Positions 50,724 to 63,928 of a DNA stretch of 64,000 bases are shown here, in pieces; the stretch's first letter is position 1, and the number at the start of each line of letters is the position of its first letter. Below the pieces are notes generated by a model. The model saw only the letters and a program-made list of their open reading frames with translations, did no database searches and had not been told where the DNA came from. Location: positions 1,364,001 to 1,428,000 of the forward strand of contig JAEVLN010000019.1 of NCBI GenBank assembly GCA_018350325.1. The letters run 5' to 3'. The translations under genes and the position numbers were made by a program. This DNA is from Globodera rostochiensis (Eukaryota; Nematoda; Chromadorea; Rhabditida; Heteroderidae).

Positions 50724-52006
50724 TGCATTAAATCCGACAAAAATAATCAGTCAATTAATTCTATTTATGACGACTTTTACCAAACTTTCTTTTTTTCCAA
50801 AAATATTTATTTTATGCCAATTCCATTTTCTATTCGCATTCTTAGCCTTTTTAACCTAACCTTAGCCTTTACAACAATTTTATAACTACGAATAAATAAA
50901 TGCATTTTAAACATTTTTATTTGGCTTTTTGTGGCATTATTAATTTATAAATTCAAAAGAACTTTCGCCGATGGCATTTTTTTTGAAAAATTGTGCCAAA
51001 GGTTTTGTGGACGAACTGTCAAAACAATTGCTGGCAAATTAATGGGCTGACAATGAACAGAGGCAATAGCCAACTGTTGGCGATGAATTTTCGCTGAATG
51101 CCCCCCGGTCTGGATTATTGCCCATCTGTCCCCCCTCCCCCCCCCCCGGGGGATGTTCCAGGGGACTCCCTCCCCCCCCCCCCCGGGGGATGTTCCAAGG
51201 GGACTCCCTCCCCCCCCCCCCTCCCGGGGGATGTTCCAAGGGGACTCACTCCGTTTGGTTGCATTTCCATTTTCATCCGACTATTTTTTCAATGACCAAA
51301 GTGTCAAATTAGAAATTTTTCATAAATTAATAAACAAAACTTTCGTAGGAATTCTCATCCATTCCTTGGCTTTTGAACATTTACTGACAAATGAGTTGCC
51401 AAATACAACGGACGAAGGAAATCCGATCTGATCGGCCAAATTTTTGATATGTTCCTAACAACAACTTGCCTTCTCCTCCGCCGTTTTGTGCTGACGCCAT
51501 TATTATTTTTATTTTATTTTATTTTTTGTTTTTTATTTGGGTCTTTTTGTTCAAGCTTTTGCCCCAAGCGTCACAAAGCAAGCGTCCGCTCCCCCTTTTA
51601 TTCATTCATTCTTTTTATCAACAAACGGCCATCGGATCATCCACCCAAATCCCCCCCCCCCCCACCCCCTCCTATCAGCCCTCCTCTCCCCCCCCTCCCC
51701 CCCCTTCCCCCTCCCCCCCCCTCCCCCCCCCTTACCCCCTCCCCCCCCCTTCCCCCTCCCCCCCTCCCCCCCCCCCCCGGCGCCGTATCATTTTGACTTG
51801 TGAACGCAATGAGCCCATCGAAAGTGACTGGCGGCGATTATTTTTCACCAGCCGACCGACCAATTCATTTTTATGAAGTCACTCACAGCAATTGGACATT
51901 TTTTTATTTGTTTAAACCATTTCCTTTTGTTAATTATCCTTTAAAAATAAATTAAAAAGGAACGCTGTTTGATGATGCCGATGTCATTCATTTGAAGGAG
52001 CTGTGA
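50724..52006. other. Intergenic with C-rich arrays
   Basis: About three copies of a 45-bp C-rich repeat (ggggatgttccaaggggactccctccccc) lie at 51,125-51,255, and a C/T-rich tract at 51,645-51,780. No gene was recognised. Confidence 0.5.
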
Positions 52007-55000
52007 ATGGAGCACCTTAATTTCCCTTTCCCCTCTCTAATCGTCGTCCTCTTTTTGCTCATTTTCCCTTTCGGCATTTGCAACGACCTTTCGCGTTGCT
52101 GTGCCGGCGGGTCACGGCATTTTCGGGAGCACGGCAACTGCCAGACATTGAGGGCAGGTCACATTAAAATTAAAATTAAAATTAAAATTAAAATTAAAAT
52201 TAAAATTAAAATTAAAATTAAAATTAAAATTAAAATTAAAATTAAAATTAAAATTAAAATTAAAATTAAATTAAAATCTACAGAATTGCATATTAATTAT
52301 TATAAAAATGCATTAAATATATTTGATAAACGAATGACCAAAATAAACAAAGAAAACGAAAGTAATTAATTCTAAAGCCGGCTCAACACCGACCTGTTCC
52401 CGATCGGCTTCCATCTGTTGTCTAAGAGCATTGATCGACGCTTCTTGCCAGGCGGGGGTACTGTATGCTCAAAGACATAAAGTGTGCGGCACCGTAATCG
52501 TAAACGAATTGGCCGGCGGCACAAAAAGAGTATTTGGCAAACATTTTTTGGGAACTAGGCCAAATGTTGAGGAATGCTGCGATTGCTGTCTTTTGGCCGG
52601 CGAACTCTCCCAAAGGGGCGAAATGTGCGCGGCGCCCAAGGGGTTTTTAAATCTTTTGATTTTGCTGTTTAAAATTAAAAGATTTTAAATTCAGATTCAG
52701 TCCAGACTGTTTGAACTCTTTCACCAAATGCTGTAACCGCACGGAAGGAACTTCTCAGCAATTTCCCAGTAAAGCCTAAAAAATTTATAAAAATTAAACG
52801 AAGAAATTAGCTCCGATGATTCTGTCACAGCCCTACCAGAGTGTTTCGGTTTCCATTGGGCCAGAAAGTCGAGGTACGCGCAGCAAGGCACAATCGAACG
52901 TTTCAAATTTCTCGAAATTTTAGATTTAACTTGTGAAAATCCGAAGTGTGAACATTTGTGCAGTGTCAGGGAAGAGGTTCGGTTGGATGCTAATGAATTA
53001 ATTAACAATTAATTAACCTTTAATATTCTTTTTTAGGGAACGGTGCAGTGCAGTTGCCGGCCTGGCTATGATTTGGCCCCCGACGGACGTTCATGCGCAG
53101 GTTCGTTCGTTGGAATTCGTACCCAAATTTTTAAATTTAAAAATGCGCAAATTTTCCCTTTGCCTTTTCACCGCCATTAAAAATAGCCCAAACTTTGTCT
53201 GAGCTCAGACATCGATGAATGCGAATTGTTCGCCCAATATTGGCACCAGCACGACGGCACCCGGACAATTTTGGCACTTTTGCCCACAACTTTCAAGGCA
53301 TAAAAATGTTTCTCTGATCACCGTAGCTCCAATACCGTACAGCATTCTTCGATGTACGGTAACTACCTCATCAAAGGTATGCCGATTTGCGACCTTCGTC
53401 GGGAGCTGTGCGTGAACACCGTCGGCGGCTACGGATGCCGGCCGTTGGCGACAAAAGCCAAAGCGATCAAAGAACACAAAATGATCAAAAACCAGCGCTT
53501 AAATCAAAATGCACAAGCACCAAAACTAAAGCTCAGCGGCGGTGATCGCTTTGGCTATCAAACGAACGTCCAAAGACTGCGAAATGGAGAAGCCAATCAG
53601 CGGAAACGAATTCCTCCAAATTCCGGAAAGCGTCACGGAGGTCCCAAAAAAAATGATCAAAAAAAGCGTTTGTTGTGTCAGAAGAGCGGCTTTCATAAAG
53701 CCACAAACATCGCACTTCTTTAACATCAGCGGGCGGATCAATGGAAGGACTCGTCCAAAACAATGCACTGACTGATTGAATGTCATTAACTAATAGGGAT
53801 ATTCGAGACTTGAAATTTGCCGAGACTCTCGAACATCCCTACTAACTAACACCCACCAAAGTTTCTGTCTAATGCTATCGTAACCAACACTACCATCCAT
53901 CCACCCATACATACTGTATCCCAACTTTGAATTGCCTCCGGGAAGAAGTGAACGAATGCGCCAACTTCGGCCATTGGCTCTGTTCGGAGTTCAACACGCA
54001 ATGTCTGAACTCGGAAGGCGCCTTTTCCTGCGTTTGCTCGCCCGGATTTTATTGGAGTGACCGCGCAAATGTTTGTGTCGGTAAAAATTGCAATTTTATT
54101 CAATTCAAATCCATTTTTTTAAAGTTTTGCTTCAATTTCTTAACTTTCCCTAACGCTTTTTACCCCATTTTGCTAATTAATAACATTTTATACCGTACAC
54201 CTTGTGTATATTAGACATTGACGAATGCCTTCTCCTTGCTGATGACTGTGCCGAGTCGCAACGATGTCTGAATACGGTGGAAACAATTGGGGGGCTCAAA
54301 GCATTTTGAAATTTAGCCTGGAGGATTTAAATGTATTCGGACACAATCTTGTAATTTTTAAATTATTATTAATCGATTAAAATGCTTTGGAGGTGGCACC
54401 GGATATGCCATGGACAGCGAAACGGAGCAATGTGTGGGTGTGTTTTTGTTTAATTTTGTCGTTGTCTCAATAATAATTCAAATTAACTTTTGGCGATTAT
54501 TTCACGAAACATTTTGTTAGTGCGCAAATGCCGCGTGATTAATTTTAAAAACTGGCTTTACTTTACCTTTTCGTGATTAATAATTGGAATAAAGATGTTT
54601 CGCCCGAGGCAATTTTGCAATTAGTTTTATTAATTGAGATGTTGACGAATGCACCCTGGGGGCACACGACTGCGGGCCGATGTACCAATGCCGTAACACC
54701 CAGGGAAGCTTTCGCTGCGTGCCAAAACGTTGTGCACCGGACGAAGTGATGGACCCAAACAGCGGGCAATGCAAGGCAAAAGATTGCCTCAAATTATCAC
54801 AAAAAAACAAATTTCAGTCAATGAATTGCCATGTCGGGTATAAAGCCATCGACGGGCGCTGCGAAGACATCGACGAGTGTCGAGAGCAGCCGCGCCGTTG
54901 CGCACTTTTCGAGGAGTGTCAGGACGGAATTTGGAATTTAATTATTTGAATTAAACCCCTCAGGCGTTAACATTCCGGGCAGTTTCCGGTGCCAGGAGCA

Positions 55001-58000
55001 GGGCAACGTTTGTTCGAACGGCTATTATATGGATAAGGACAGTGGATTTTGCTTGGGTAAAATTAAAACTAAGTAATAATAATTAAATAATAATTAATAA
55101 TTTGAATTTGAATTTCTGAAAAATCGAAGACATCGACGAATGCTCGCGATCGCACACGTGCGAGTCGGACGACCAATGCATGAACCTTCCGGGCACATTC
55201 CGCTGCAACTGCGGCGTTGGCTTTGAGTTCAATGAGTTAACAATGTGAGAAAAGCATCGGCGATACTGTAATGGATACAGTAACCCGGGATTATTGTTTA
55301 TATTATTTTGAGTTCCATAAATTGCCGCAGGCATTGTGAGGACGTGGACGAATGTGCCAAGTTCGGAGTGCACGCTTGTTCACTACAGGCACAATGTGTG
55401 AATAGGCTGGGGTCGTATGAGTGCCTTTGCAAGGCCGGCTTCAAGTTGGGCGCCGACAATCGCAGTTGCGACGGTCTGAACTTGGGGGGGGGGACGGAGG
55501 AGAGGGGGGGGGGGGGGGATTTGTAGACTTGGGAAAATGAACTTGGGGGGGGGGACGGAGGAGAGGGGGGGGGGGGGGATTTGTAGACTTGGGAAAATGA
55601 ACTTGGGGGGGGGAGGGGGGGGGGGGGGGGATTTGTCAGACTTGGGAAAATGAACTTGGGGGGGGGGGACGGAGGAGAGGGGGGGGGGGATTTGTAGACT
55701 TGGGAAAATGAACTTGGGGGGGGGGGGACGGAGGAGAGGGGGGGGGGGGGGGGGGATTTGTAGACTTGGGAAAATGAACTTGGGGGGGGGGAGGGGGGGG
55801 GGGGGGGATTTGTCAGACTTGGGAAAATGAACTTGGGGGGGGGACGGAGGAGAGGGGGGGGGATTTGTAGACTTGGGAAAATGAACTTGGGGGGGGGGGG
55901 GGAGGGGGGGGGGGGATTTGTCAGACTTGGGAAAAAACAATTGTAGTTACAGTTGGAAAATCCTCTCGGTCAAAGTCTCGGATTACGGTAGTGACGTCAT
56001 CGCTGCCAAAAGGCATTAAACGGTTAGTGGCCATCTGAACGCCATCAGTCAAACATCCAGCCCTGATCAACAACCACTCGGCCACAGCAACCGTAATCCG
56101 GGACTTTGACCGAAAGGATTTTCCAGCGCCTGTAATACTAACGATTTCATTTTTAAGATATGGACGAATGCGCCACGGGGGTCGCACGATGTCAGCAAAA
56201 GGTTTGTGTTGAAACATACAAATCGATCATTTGACAGCAAATTTCATTTTCTGATTAGAATAAACTTTTGGGGAATGCGCGATTATTTAAGCATAATGAA
56301 TGAATGCCCTCCCCCCCCCCCCAAATAAATGAGTACTTTCAGTGCATCAACTCGCCCGGCTCCTACCAATGCATTTGCGACAGGGGCTACCAGCTTGGCA
56401 TTGACGAGTCGACTTGTGAAGACATCGACGAGTGCGAAATTTGGGCCAAATCTGGTTCGAATTGTTTTGAAATTATTATAAATATTTTATTTGTTATAAA
56501 TATTTTAATGTGCAGGCAACGAATTGTGCATGGGCCAATGTGTGAACGTGCCGGGTTCATTCGTCTGCACGTGCCCTTTGGGATACGAATTAATGGCGGA
56601 TGGCATAACATGCAAAGGCAAGTCGAATGGTTACTTTTTGGTGTTGACTTTTAAAAGAATTTAAATTTATTTAATAATTAATATAATTGCCAATTTAAGA
56701 ATAATCCAAAGCCCCCCCCCAAGGGATTTAAATTTATTTAATAATTAATATAATTGCCAATTTAAGAAATAACCCAAAGCCCCCCAAGGGATTTAAATTT
56801 ATTTAATAATTAATATAATTGCCAATTTAAGAAATAACCCAAAGCCCCCCAAGGGATTTAAATTTATTTAATAATTAATATAATTGCCAATTTAAGAAAT
56901 AACCCAAAGCCCCCCAAGGGATTTAAATTTATTTAATAATTAATATAATTGCCAATTTAAGAATAATCCAAAGCCCACCAAGGGATTTAAATTTATTTAA
57001 TAATTGCCAATTTAAGAAATAACCCAAAGCCCCCCAAGGGATTTAAATTTATTTAATAATTGCCAATTTAAGAAATAACCCAAAGCCCCCCCCCCCCCCC
57101 CCCTCCCCTTAAGACATTGATGAGTGTCGCGTGGAGGGAATTTGCGCCCAAGGGCATTTGTGCGTTAATTTGCTGGGAAATTATCGCTGTCAGCGCATCG
57201 AATGTCCCCGCAATTATTTTCCCGACAGAAACTATAAAAAGTTTGGTTTTTTATTTATTTTTAAATTTGCCGTATTAATTTATAAGCATTGCTTTTCTAA
57301 CAACAAAAAACTAACCCAATTTTGCTAGCCGTTGTGTGAAGAGGCCGGGGTTTTGTGAGAATTTGGCGTTGGAACGGTGCAAAAAGTTGCCCATTCACAT
57401 CTCATGGCAACACATCGCAATTCCTAAGGCTAACATTTTTAAAAATAAATCAAATTTTTTTTTTTTGAGTTTTAGCAACTTAACATTTCTTTGCATCGCA
57501 CTTCCGTCACACTCTTTTCAATGAAGGTGAGGGGGTAAGGGGGGAGAGGTGAGGGGGCAAGGGGGGAGGGAGTGGAGTGAGGGGTAAAGGGGAGGGGGGT
57601 AAGGGGGGGGGGAGTGGGGGGGGGGGGTAAGGGGGGGGAGTGGGGGGGGGGGGTAAGGGGGGGGAGTGGGGGGGGGGGGTAAGGGGGGGGGGAGTGGGGG
57701 GGGGGGGTAAGGGGGGGAGTGGGGGGGGGTAAGGGGGGGGGGAGTGGGGGGGGGGGGGGTAAAGGGGGGGGGGGAGTGGAGGGAGGGGTAAAGGGGGGGG
57801 GGTAAGGGGGGGGGGGAGGGGGGGGGGGGATTTGTAGACTTGGGAAAATGAACTTGGGGGGGGGGGGATTTGTAGAGAAAATGAACTTGGGGGGGGGGAG
57901 GGGGGGGGGGATTTGTAGAAGGGGGGGGGGAGTGGGGGGGGGGTAAAGGGGGGGGAGTGGAGGGAGGGGTAAAGGGGGGGGGGTAAGGGGGGGGGAGTGG

Positions 58001-59491
58001 GGGGGGGGGGTAAAGGGGGGGGGGGAGAGTGGAGGGAGGGGGGAGAGGGGGGGGGAGGGGGTAAGGGGGGGGGGGGCGGGGGGGGGGAAGTAAGGGGGGT
58101 AAGGGGCGGGGGGGGGGGGGGGGTAGGGGGGAGGGCGTGCCGATGATTGAATGGAATAATCTCTTAAGGGCCCAAATGATCCAAATTCGACCATGCAATT
58201 TGAGTTAAGTCTGATTAGTGCCAGTCCAGGTTTGTCGGCCATTCTTTAAAATCAGCCAAATAAAAACGATTTTCCCAAAGTGTCCGGCGGTTCTGTGACG
58301 GCCGCGACTCGGGCAAATTTTCTGCTCCAAAAAGGTAAAAATTAAATTAATTAATTATCTTTCAAAAAGTTTAGGCGAAAATCGAAATTCGGCCATAATT
58401 GCACTAAGGGATTCTTTGGACGGGCCGCAGGAAGTGCAATTGGAGCTGTGAATTTGTTTTGTTTAAAAAGAAATGTTAAATTTAATTAATTGTTTAGTGT
58501 GCTGCGTCTGAGTTTGGGCGGTGTGTTCAGCGGAAAGTACGTGGCCAATTTGTTGGTGTTCGTCTCCCAACACAAAGCGCAGCCCCACCATCCCGAATTC
58601 CACCGCCAAAATGGCGTGAGGAGACGCCACCGGAGGAGACGATACCGTACCGCCGAAGAAGGCAGACGATACCGTACCGCCGAAGAAGGCAGACGATACC
58701 GTACCGCCGAAGAAGGCAGACGATACCGTACCGCCGAAGAAGGCAGACGATACCGTAGCAGGATGGATACCGTAATCGAGTGGACAGTAATCGGTGGTAG
58801 TCGTTCTGTCGACGAAACTTTTTGACTTCTGATTTTTTGGTTCACTTGTTTTGCCGTGCGTTTGCCAATTGTCTTTAACGTTAATTAGCCTTTTGCTGTC
58901 AGTGTGCCATTAGAATAAATCGCTAGAGAATGTTCGATCGATCGACACAAAAATAAATAAATATAATAAATAAATAACAAAATTAATGAAAGGATTTATT
59001 CAGCGAAATTGACGACGGCTTTTCGTGCCTGAAGGAATGCCATGCCACCGACGCTCGTTGTCTTTCCAATTTTACGCGTGAAATTTTGTTTCAATTCCGC
59101 TCAATTCCTTCCGTCCCAAACATCAAAAAGTCCATTGAGGCGGGACAACATTTTGAAGCTTTGATTTTGATGGCATTTGTGCCATTCAGATCTCCCAAAT
59201 TACGACGGATTTGAACCGGACACTTTCGGTGGAATATTCCCTAAATGGCAGAAATGCACAACATTTTACGGTGGAACAGCAAGACAATTCTGGTAATTTG
59301 ATTTTTTAACTTTCAGAAATTTTTCATTCATTTAAATTTTGCCCTCAGGCATTGTCAAACTGATCGAACCAATCCACGGGCCCCAAATTATAATCCTTCG
59401 GCTTCACATCACCGTAAAATCACTCCAAAATGTGGCACTTGCGCATAATTTGGCACTGATCGAAGTGCACGTGGCGTCTTACCATTTTTGA
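52007..59491 (+). CDS. fbl-1: Fibulin-1 (secreted EGF-repeat matrix protein), fbl-1 orthologue
   Basis: Extracellular basement-membrane protein. Exon 1 (52007-52165) encodes a signal peptide ([15 protein letters not shown]) and [15 protein letters not shown], the fibulin anaphylatoxin-like start. The next exon (about 52,376-52,640) adds [15 protein letters not shown] and [13 protein letters not shown] series of calcium-binding EGF exons follows to about 57,330, each opening with D-I/V-D-E-C: about 53,210, 53,935, 54,215, 54,640, 54,867, 55,128, 55,340, 56,160, 56,420 and 57,113. It then has RCVKRPGFC...[11 protein letters not shown]. Two alternative C-terminal modules follow (58.28-58.83 and 59.0-59.49 kb), as in C. 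elegans fbl-1 C and D forms. Introns carry G-rich arrays. Exons between 53.2 and 53.8 kb are hard to join in frame and may be partly degenerate or mis-assembled. Confidence 0.86.
52166..52270. repeat. (ATTAAA)n microsatellite in fibulin intron 1
   Basis: About 17 copies of the hexamer attaaa start right after the exon-1 donor. Confidence 0.95.
55483..55932. repeat. G-rich repeat array in fibulin intron
   Basis: About six copies of a 60-75-bp unit (poly-G, acggaggaga, poly-G, atttgtagacttgggaaaatgaactt). The module recurs in the 57.8-kb array of a later intron. Confidence 0.94.
56665..57098. repeat. About 65-bp AT-rich repeat in fibulin intron, about seven copies
   Basis: The unit contains gggatttaaatttatttaat and ttgccaatttaagaaataacccaaagccccccaa. 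Two later copies lack the internal taattaatataa segment. Confidence 0.93.
57530..58130. repeat. G-rich array in fibulin intron before the C-terminal exons
   Basis: Irregular repeats of ggggtaaggggggggagtgggg, interrupted near 57,825-57,920 by two copies of atttgtagacttgggaaaatgaacttgg shared with the 55.5-kb array. Confidence 0.93.
58283..58825 (+). CDS. fbl-1: Fibulin C-terminal module, first alternative
   Basis: Three exon pieces (about 58,283-58,336; about 58,375-58,450; about 58,499-58,825) encode [28 protein letters not shown], then [24 protein letters not shown], the fibulin-type C-terminal fold. The last frame stays open past the usual end and adds RRYRTAEEG four times, from a 27-bp tandem repeat, ending at 58,825. 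Confidence 0.75.
58635..58752 (+). repeat. 27-bp tandem repeat in the fibulin C-terminal exon
   Basis: Four copies of cgataccgtaccgccgaaga plus aggcaga, in frame with the first alternative tail. Confidence 0.9.
59000..59491 (+). CDS. fbl-1: Fibulin C-terminal module, second alternative
   Basis: About 59,002-59,295 and 59,349-59,491 encode [49 protein letters not shown], then [11 protein letters not shown] and [12 protein letters not shown] before a stop. This matches the other fibulin tail class (two Cys pairs then a beta-rich module ending in an Ile/Val-Ser-x-Tyr-x-Phe type motif). It follows the first tail in the same orientation, as expected for mutually exclusive last exons. A small internal intron near 59,135-59,190 is likely. 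Confidence 0.75.
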
Positions 59492-61139
59492 AATCATTTC
59501 AATTAATTTTAGAATTTATTGCTTATGCAACTGAAAGTCAAAAGGGTTTTTTGTCATTTTTCTTTTTTTCCTTTTTTGTGTCCACCCCCCAACTCCCCCC
59601 CCCCCTCACTTTTCCATCCATGCCCGCCGAATTGCGGGCATTTAGGATTGGAACGACTAAGACGATGCCGCGGGGGCGGGGGCTACATAACTATGCCGTG
59701 GGGCAACGGGGGAAGACCCCCCCCCCCCCCCGGCGTTGGAATAGAAGGAAAGGGAGTTGGGGGGGGGGGGGCATTCGCTCCGTCACTGAGGGAAACAATC
59801 GATAGGAGAGAGTGGCCGTCCGGCCACACATATTCGCCACATTCATTCACAATTCAATCGCATAATTCATTCATTAATCCCGCGGACGATTTAATGCCTT
59901 TCTCCAATTCGTTAATGGACGGACTTTTCGAAACCATCAAATGGCTCCTCCCCAATCCAACTTCTTTGGAAATGCCACGGCATTTGCTTCAGAAAAACTG
60001 CCGGGTCAATGAATTGTACAAAAAAAAACATCACTCATTTGTCAGAAAAAACCTTGTTTTTGAATCCGATATTTATGTACTTAAATCAAATGTATGTACT
60101 TGAATTCAATGCTTTTGCGATACAAACCCCCGGGGGATGGCCATATGCCGCCGAATCCAAAGAGTCCAGACGAATGGATCGCATCCTGAGAAGCTGTCTT
60201 CCGGATGGATATTCAGGCAATTGTTATGGAGAGAGGTTGTCTCTTCGGCTTCCGTTCGATCTGATCAGAGATCGACAGAGTCAATCGATGGCTGATCGAT
60301 TCAATCCCCCCCCCCTCCCCCCATAAACTTTCTTCCGTCCGTTCGGAGGGGCGTTTCGTGGGGATTTATTGGCTCATTCATTTCGTCGGGTCGGTGAGGG
60401 CAGCCGGGGGGGGGGCCTCGGCCATAAATAAAATCGATGCGCCCCCAAAAAATCCTTTGGCCCTTTCCGCTTAAACTTTTTGATTGGCAGCCGTCGGTTT
60501 TGTGAATGTTCGCATTTCCCTAAATGAATTGCTCCATTATTTGCCTTTTGAAAGCCCCCCAATTTTTGTTCAGACGGTCCGATCGGACGCATTTTGTGAA
60601 TTGTGAGGCCCCGGGCCGTCGCCGCCGGCGATGTCAGCGACAAAAAACACTTTCAACTGAGTGAATATGGAAGCGCAGATTTATTTGAAAAGGTTGTCAA
60701 ATCAACGGACAAAGGTATTAAATAACCCAAAAAAGGCCAAAAACCTAAGTACAGTTTTTATCTTCTCCCTTAAATTCATTAATTGAAAATGACAATTTGC
60801 GTGTAATTATTTTAAAATAATCCAAAAAATTCCTACCTTCAGACCCCTCATACTTTGCCCTCCCCCAATTTGTACTGCCCCCCCCCCCCCCGGGGGTGGC
60901 TTATCCCTCCAGCCCTGCGGCGTTACCAAGGACAACCCAATTGGGGGGATCTTCAAAGTCTAATGGCTGAGGGGCGAAGGGGACAAAAAGTGTCGACAGA
61001 CAGCAGACACTCAAAATCCAATCCAGCCTTTGGGGCATTCTCCGTCATAATTTGCCTCAGGGCATTTCATCTAATCCCCGAATATAAAATGTCGAATCTT
61101 TCCATCCCTCGGGGTGAATTCCATTTTTAGAAATTCGAC
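59492..61139. other. Intergenic, no gene recognised
   Basis: Contains several poly-C/G runs and an inverted atcgatcag-type stretch near 60,240-60,300. Open frames on both strands lack any family signature. Confidence 0.4.
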
Positions 61140-63928
61140 ATGACTCAATTGGGAAATGGCATATCCACTGTTAGCCATCGGCACAACAATTCTTTGGCCA
61201 AAGCCTCCAAAACGACGGCACTTTCATCGGACACATCGATGGCAAGCAGCAGCAACGCGGGGGAATGTGTTAAGGTGGCGGTGAGGTCGGTGAACTTGCT
61301 GAAAGTGTTCCATCGGAAGCAATAATTTTGAGGTGTCGGCCCCTTTCGTCGACGGAAATTAGCCAAGGCCATTCGAACATCGTCCGGGCGGACGTGTCTC
61401 GAGGTTGCATTGAAGTGCAAAACCCCAAGGAACCCAACCAACCGCTCAAATGCTTTCTATACGACTCCATCTTCGGGGAAAAGTGGCAGTTTTTAGAATT
61501 TAAAGCATTTAAATTGTTTTTAGTTCCAAACAGCTTGACCTTTATGATGAGACGGTTCGCGCAATTGTGGATTCGGTTTTGCAGGTGGGCCAGCAGGAAA
61601 TGCGAAAGTTAAATGCATTTTTGAATGATTTGAGGGCTTCAATGGGACGGTATTTGCCTATGGACAGACGGGCACTGGCAAAACGCACACGATGGAGGGG
61701 GAGGGGCGGCGGGAGGACCCGGCACAAAGAGGCGTCATTCCGAATGCCATCGAAGTGAAAAGCATTTAAATTTAATTGCCTTTCTTTTAAATTCATTTTA
61801 ACTCAGCACATTTTCCAACATATCGCCCATTCGCCTCCCAACCAGCAATATTTGGTCCGCGCCTCCTTTTTGGAGATTTACCAGGAGGAAATTCGGGATT
61901 TGCTGAATCGGAATGCCAACAAACGGTTGGAGTTGAAGGAGAGGCCGGACGTGGGGGTTTACGTGAAGGAGCTTAGTTCATTCGTCACCAAAAGGTCTAA
62001 AAGGGTAATTAAGCAAAAACAAAGGGACCGACGGACTTTTAGCGTGGAAGAGATTGAACATGTGATCAAAGTCGGCCGTTCCAACCGATCGGTGGGCCGC
62101 ACAAATATGAATGAACACAGCTCGCGCTCTCACGCAATATTTGTACGATTTTATTTTGCTAAAAAAACCTTTTAATTTATTTTAAAAACATTCTTTTTGA
62201 GGTCATCACCGTCGAATGCTCCGAAACCGATCAGGACGGGCAGACTCACATTAGGTGATCATCAACAAATCATTAAAAAGATTTATCAAAATTTGTGAAG
62301 GGTCGGGCGTTTGAATTTGGTCGATTTGGCGGGCAGTGAACGACAGAGCAAAACGGGCTCTGAGGGGCAACGCTTTCGGGAGGCCACGCGGTAAATCCAC
62401 CGATTTGAGGACGAATTTCGTCTTATTTAAGGATCAATCTTTCTTTGTCCGCATTGGGAAATGTTATCTCTGCTCTGAGTGATCAAAGCTCGGCCCACAT
62501 CCCCTACAGGGACTCCAAATTGACCAGATTGCTTCAGGGTATCGTCAACACACAAAACTTCAAACAAATTAAATAAAAGCCTATAAAAGATTCTAAAAAA
62601 TAAATGCCATTTCACAATGCGTCGTGCCACAGATTCGCTCGGGGGTAACTCCAAAACGGTGATGATCGCCAACATCGGACCCGCCTCATATAACTTTGAA
62701 GAGACTCTGAGCACATTACGCTACGCCTCACGCGCCAAACAAATCGAAAACAAACCGAAGATAAATGAGGACCCGAAGGACGCGTTGCTGAGGGAGTTTC
62801 AGGACGAAATTGCACGATTAAAGGAACTGTTGGAGCAGCGCAGGCGGACTCCGGCAGCGGCAACGGCGTCGGCACCGCACAAAAGTCGTCGGAAAACGGA
62901 GGTCGAGCTGGCGGAGGAGGGCAAAGAGAACAACATCGACGGTAAATCAAACAGAAAATCGGTTATTATAACTGATAGAATTCAATTTCCATTACAATAC
63001 AATTAGTGGGCACGGAGGCGGAGGCGTACGCGCGGGAGCAGCAGCTGAGACTGGAAAAGGAAAGGGAGCGACTGCTCCAAAACGGTGCCCTCATTGAGGA
63101 GGAGAGGCAACGCATTTTGACGGAGTTGGAGGGGCGCGAGCGCGAATTGGAGCGGGAAAGACAGGCAAAAAGCGCCGGGGGGGGGGGGAATTGTTCATTC
63201 ATTGGCATTTAATTATCCGTCCGTTTTAGGAACAATTGGCCGTAGCAGCTAAAATCCGGGCCATGCAAAGCAAATTGCTTTCGGGGGACGGCAATTTGTT
63301 GGACAGGACACGACGCCAGGAGGAACAAGTCGGACGGGAAAAGCGGGCAGAATTTAGCAAATTTAAATTTAAATTTAGGACTAACGAGTGAAGAAGCTTT
63401 TCGATTCTATTTTCATATACCAAAATCATTCAGTTGCGCCAGCGGCGGTCGGAACTTATGGAACAGCGCCGGAGGGAACGAGAATTAGCACAAAAATTGG
63501 AGAGTCAAGAGCTGGAAGCGGCAGAAATTCGGCAAACATTTGCAAATCTGCAGCAGGAGGTTGAGGCAAAACGGCGAAAAATGCATAAACTGCACGCAAA
63601 GCTGCAGGTTTTTCTGAGCCCGAAATTTTCAATGTTTTAATTCTTTTTGCAGTCTCTGCGCTTGGACTTGCAGGACTTGGAAGATGCAAACGCCGCAGAA
63701 CGCCATGGTCTCGAGCAAACGGTGTTGGAGATGAACAAAGAGTTGGCGCTGAAGTGGCTGATAATCGACAATTTTATACCGTCGACAGTAGCGGAATTTG
63801 TTCGGAAACAGGCCCAGTTTGACGAGGTGGAACAACAATGGCGTCTGAGGGGCGGCGGGCAGGCGGGCACTTCGAGCAGTACATTCTCAACTGACGAAGC
63901 GAGTGGAGGACGGTCGGAGATTTGTTAA
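61140..63928 (+). CDS. klp-11: Kinesin-2 motor, KIF3B type (klp-11 orthologue); 3' end may run past the window
   Basis: Plus-end microtubule motor, subunit of heterotrimeric kinesin-2 for intraflagellar transport. The motor domain reads across short exons: [37 protein letters not shown] (P-loop), [28 protein letters not shown] (switch I), [19 protein letters not shown] (switch II), [28 protein letters not shown]. The neck [22 protein letters not shown] and the tail LIIDNFIP...[13 protein letters not shown] are closer to KIF3B than to KIF3A or KIF17. A coiled coil spans about 62,760-63,740. The intron after FGEK starts with GC (61,486). A stop occurs at 63,926-63,928, but an alternative splice could continue beyond the window. 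Confidence 0.9.

Noticed and set aside
52161..52369. Read-through coding of KIKIKI repeat after fibulin exon 1
   Set aside because: A GTCACA donor ends exon 1, and the next exon continues the fibulin domain; the KIKI run is an intronic attaaa microsatellite.
57472..58242. Minus-strand Pro-rich frame of 256 codons
   Set aside because: Lies on the complement of a G-rich intronic array of the fibulin gene.
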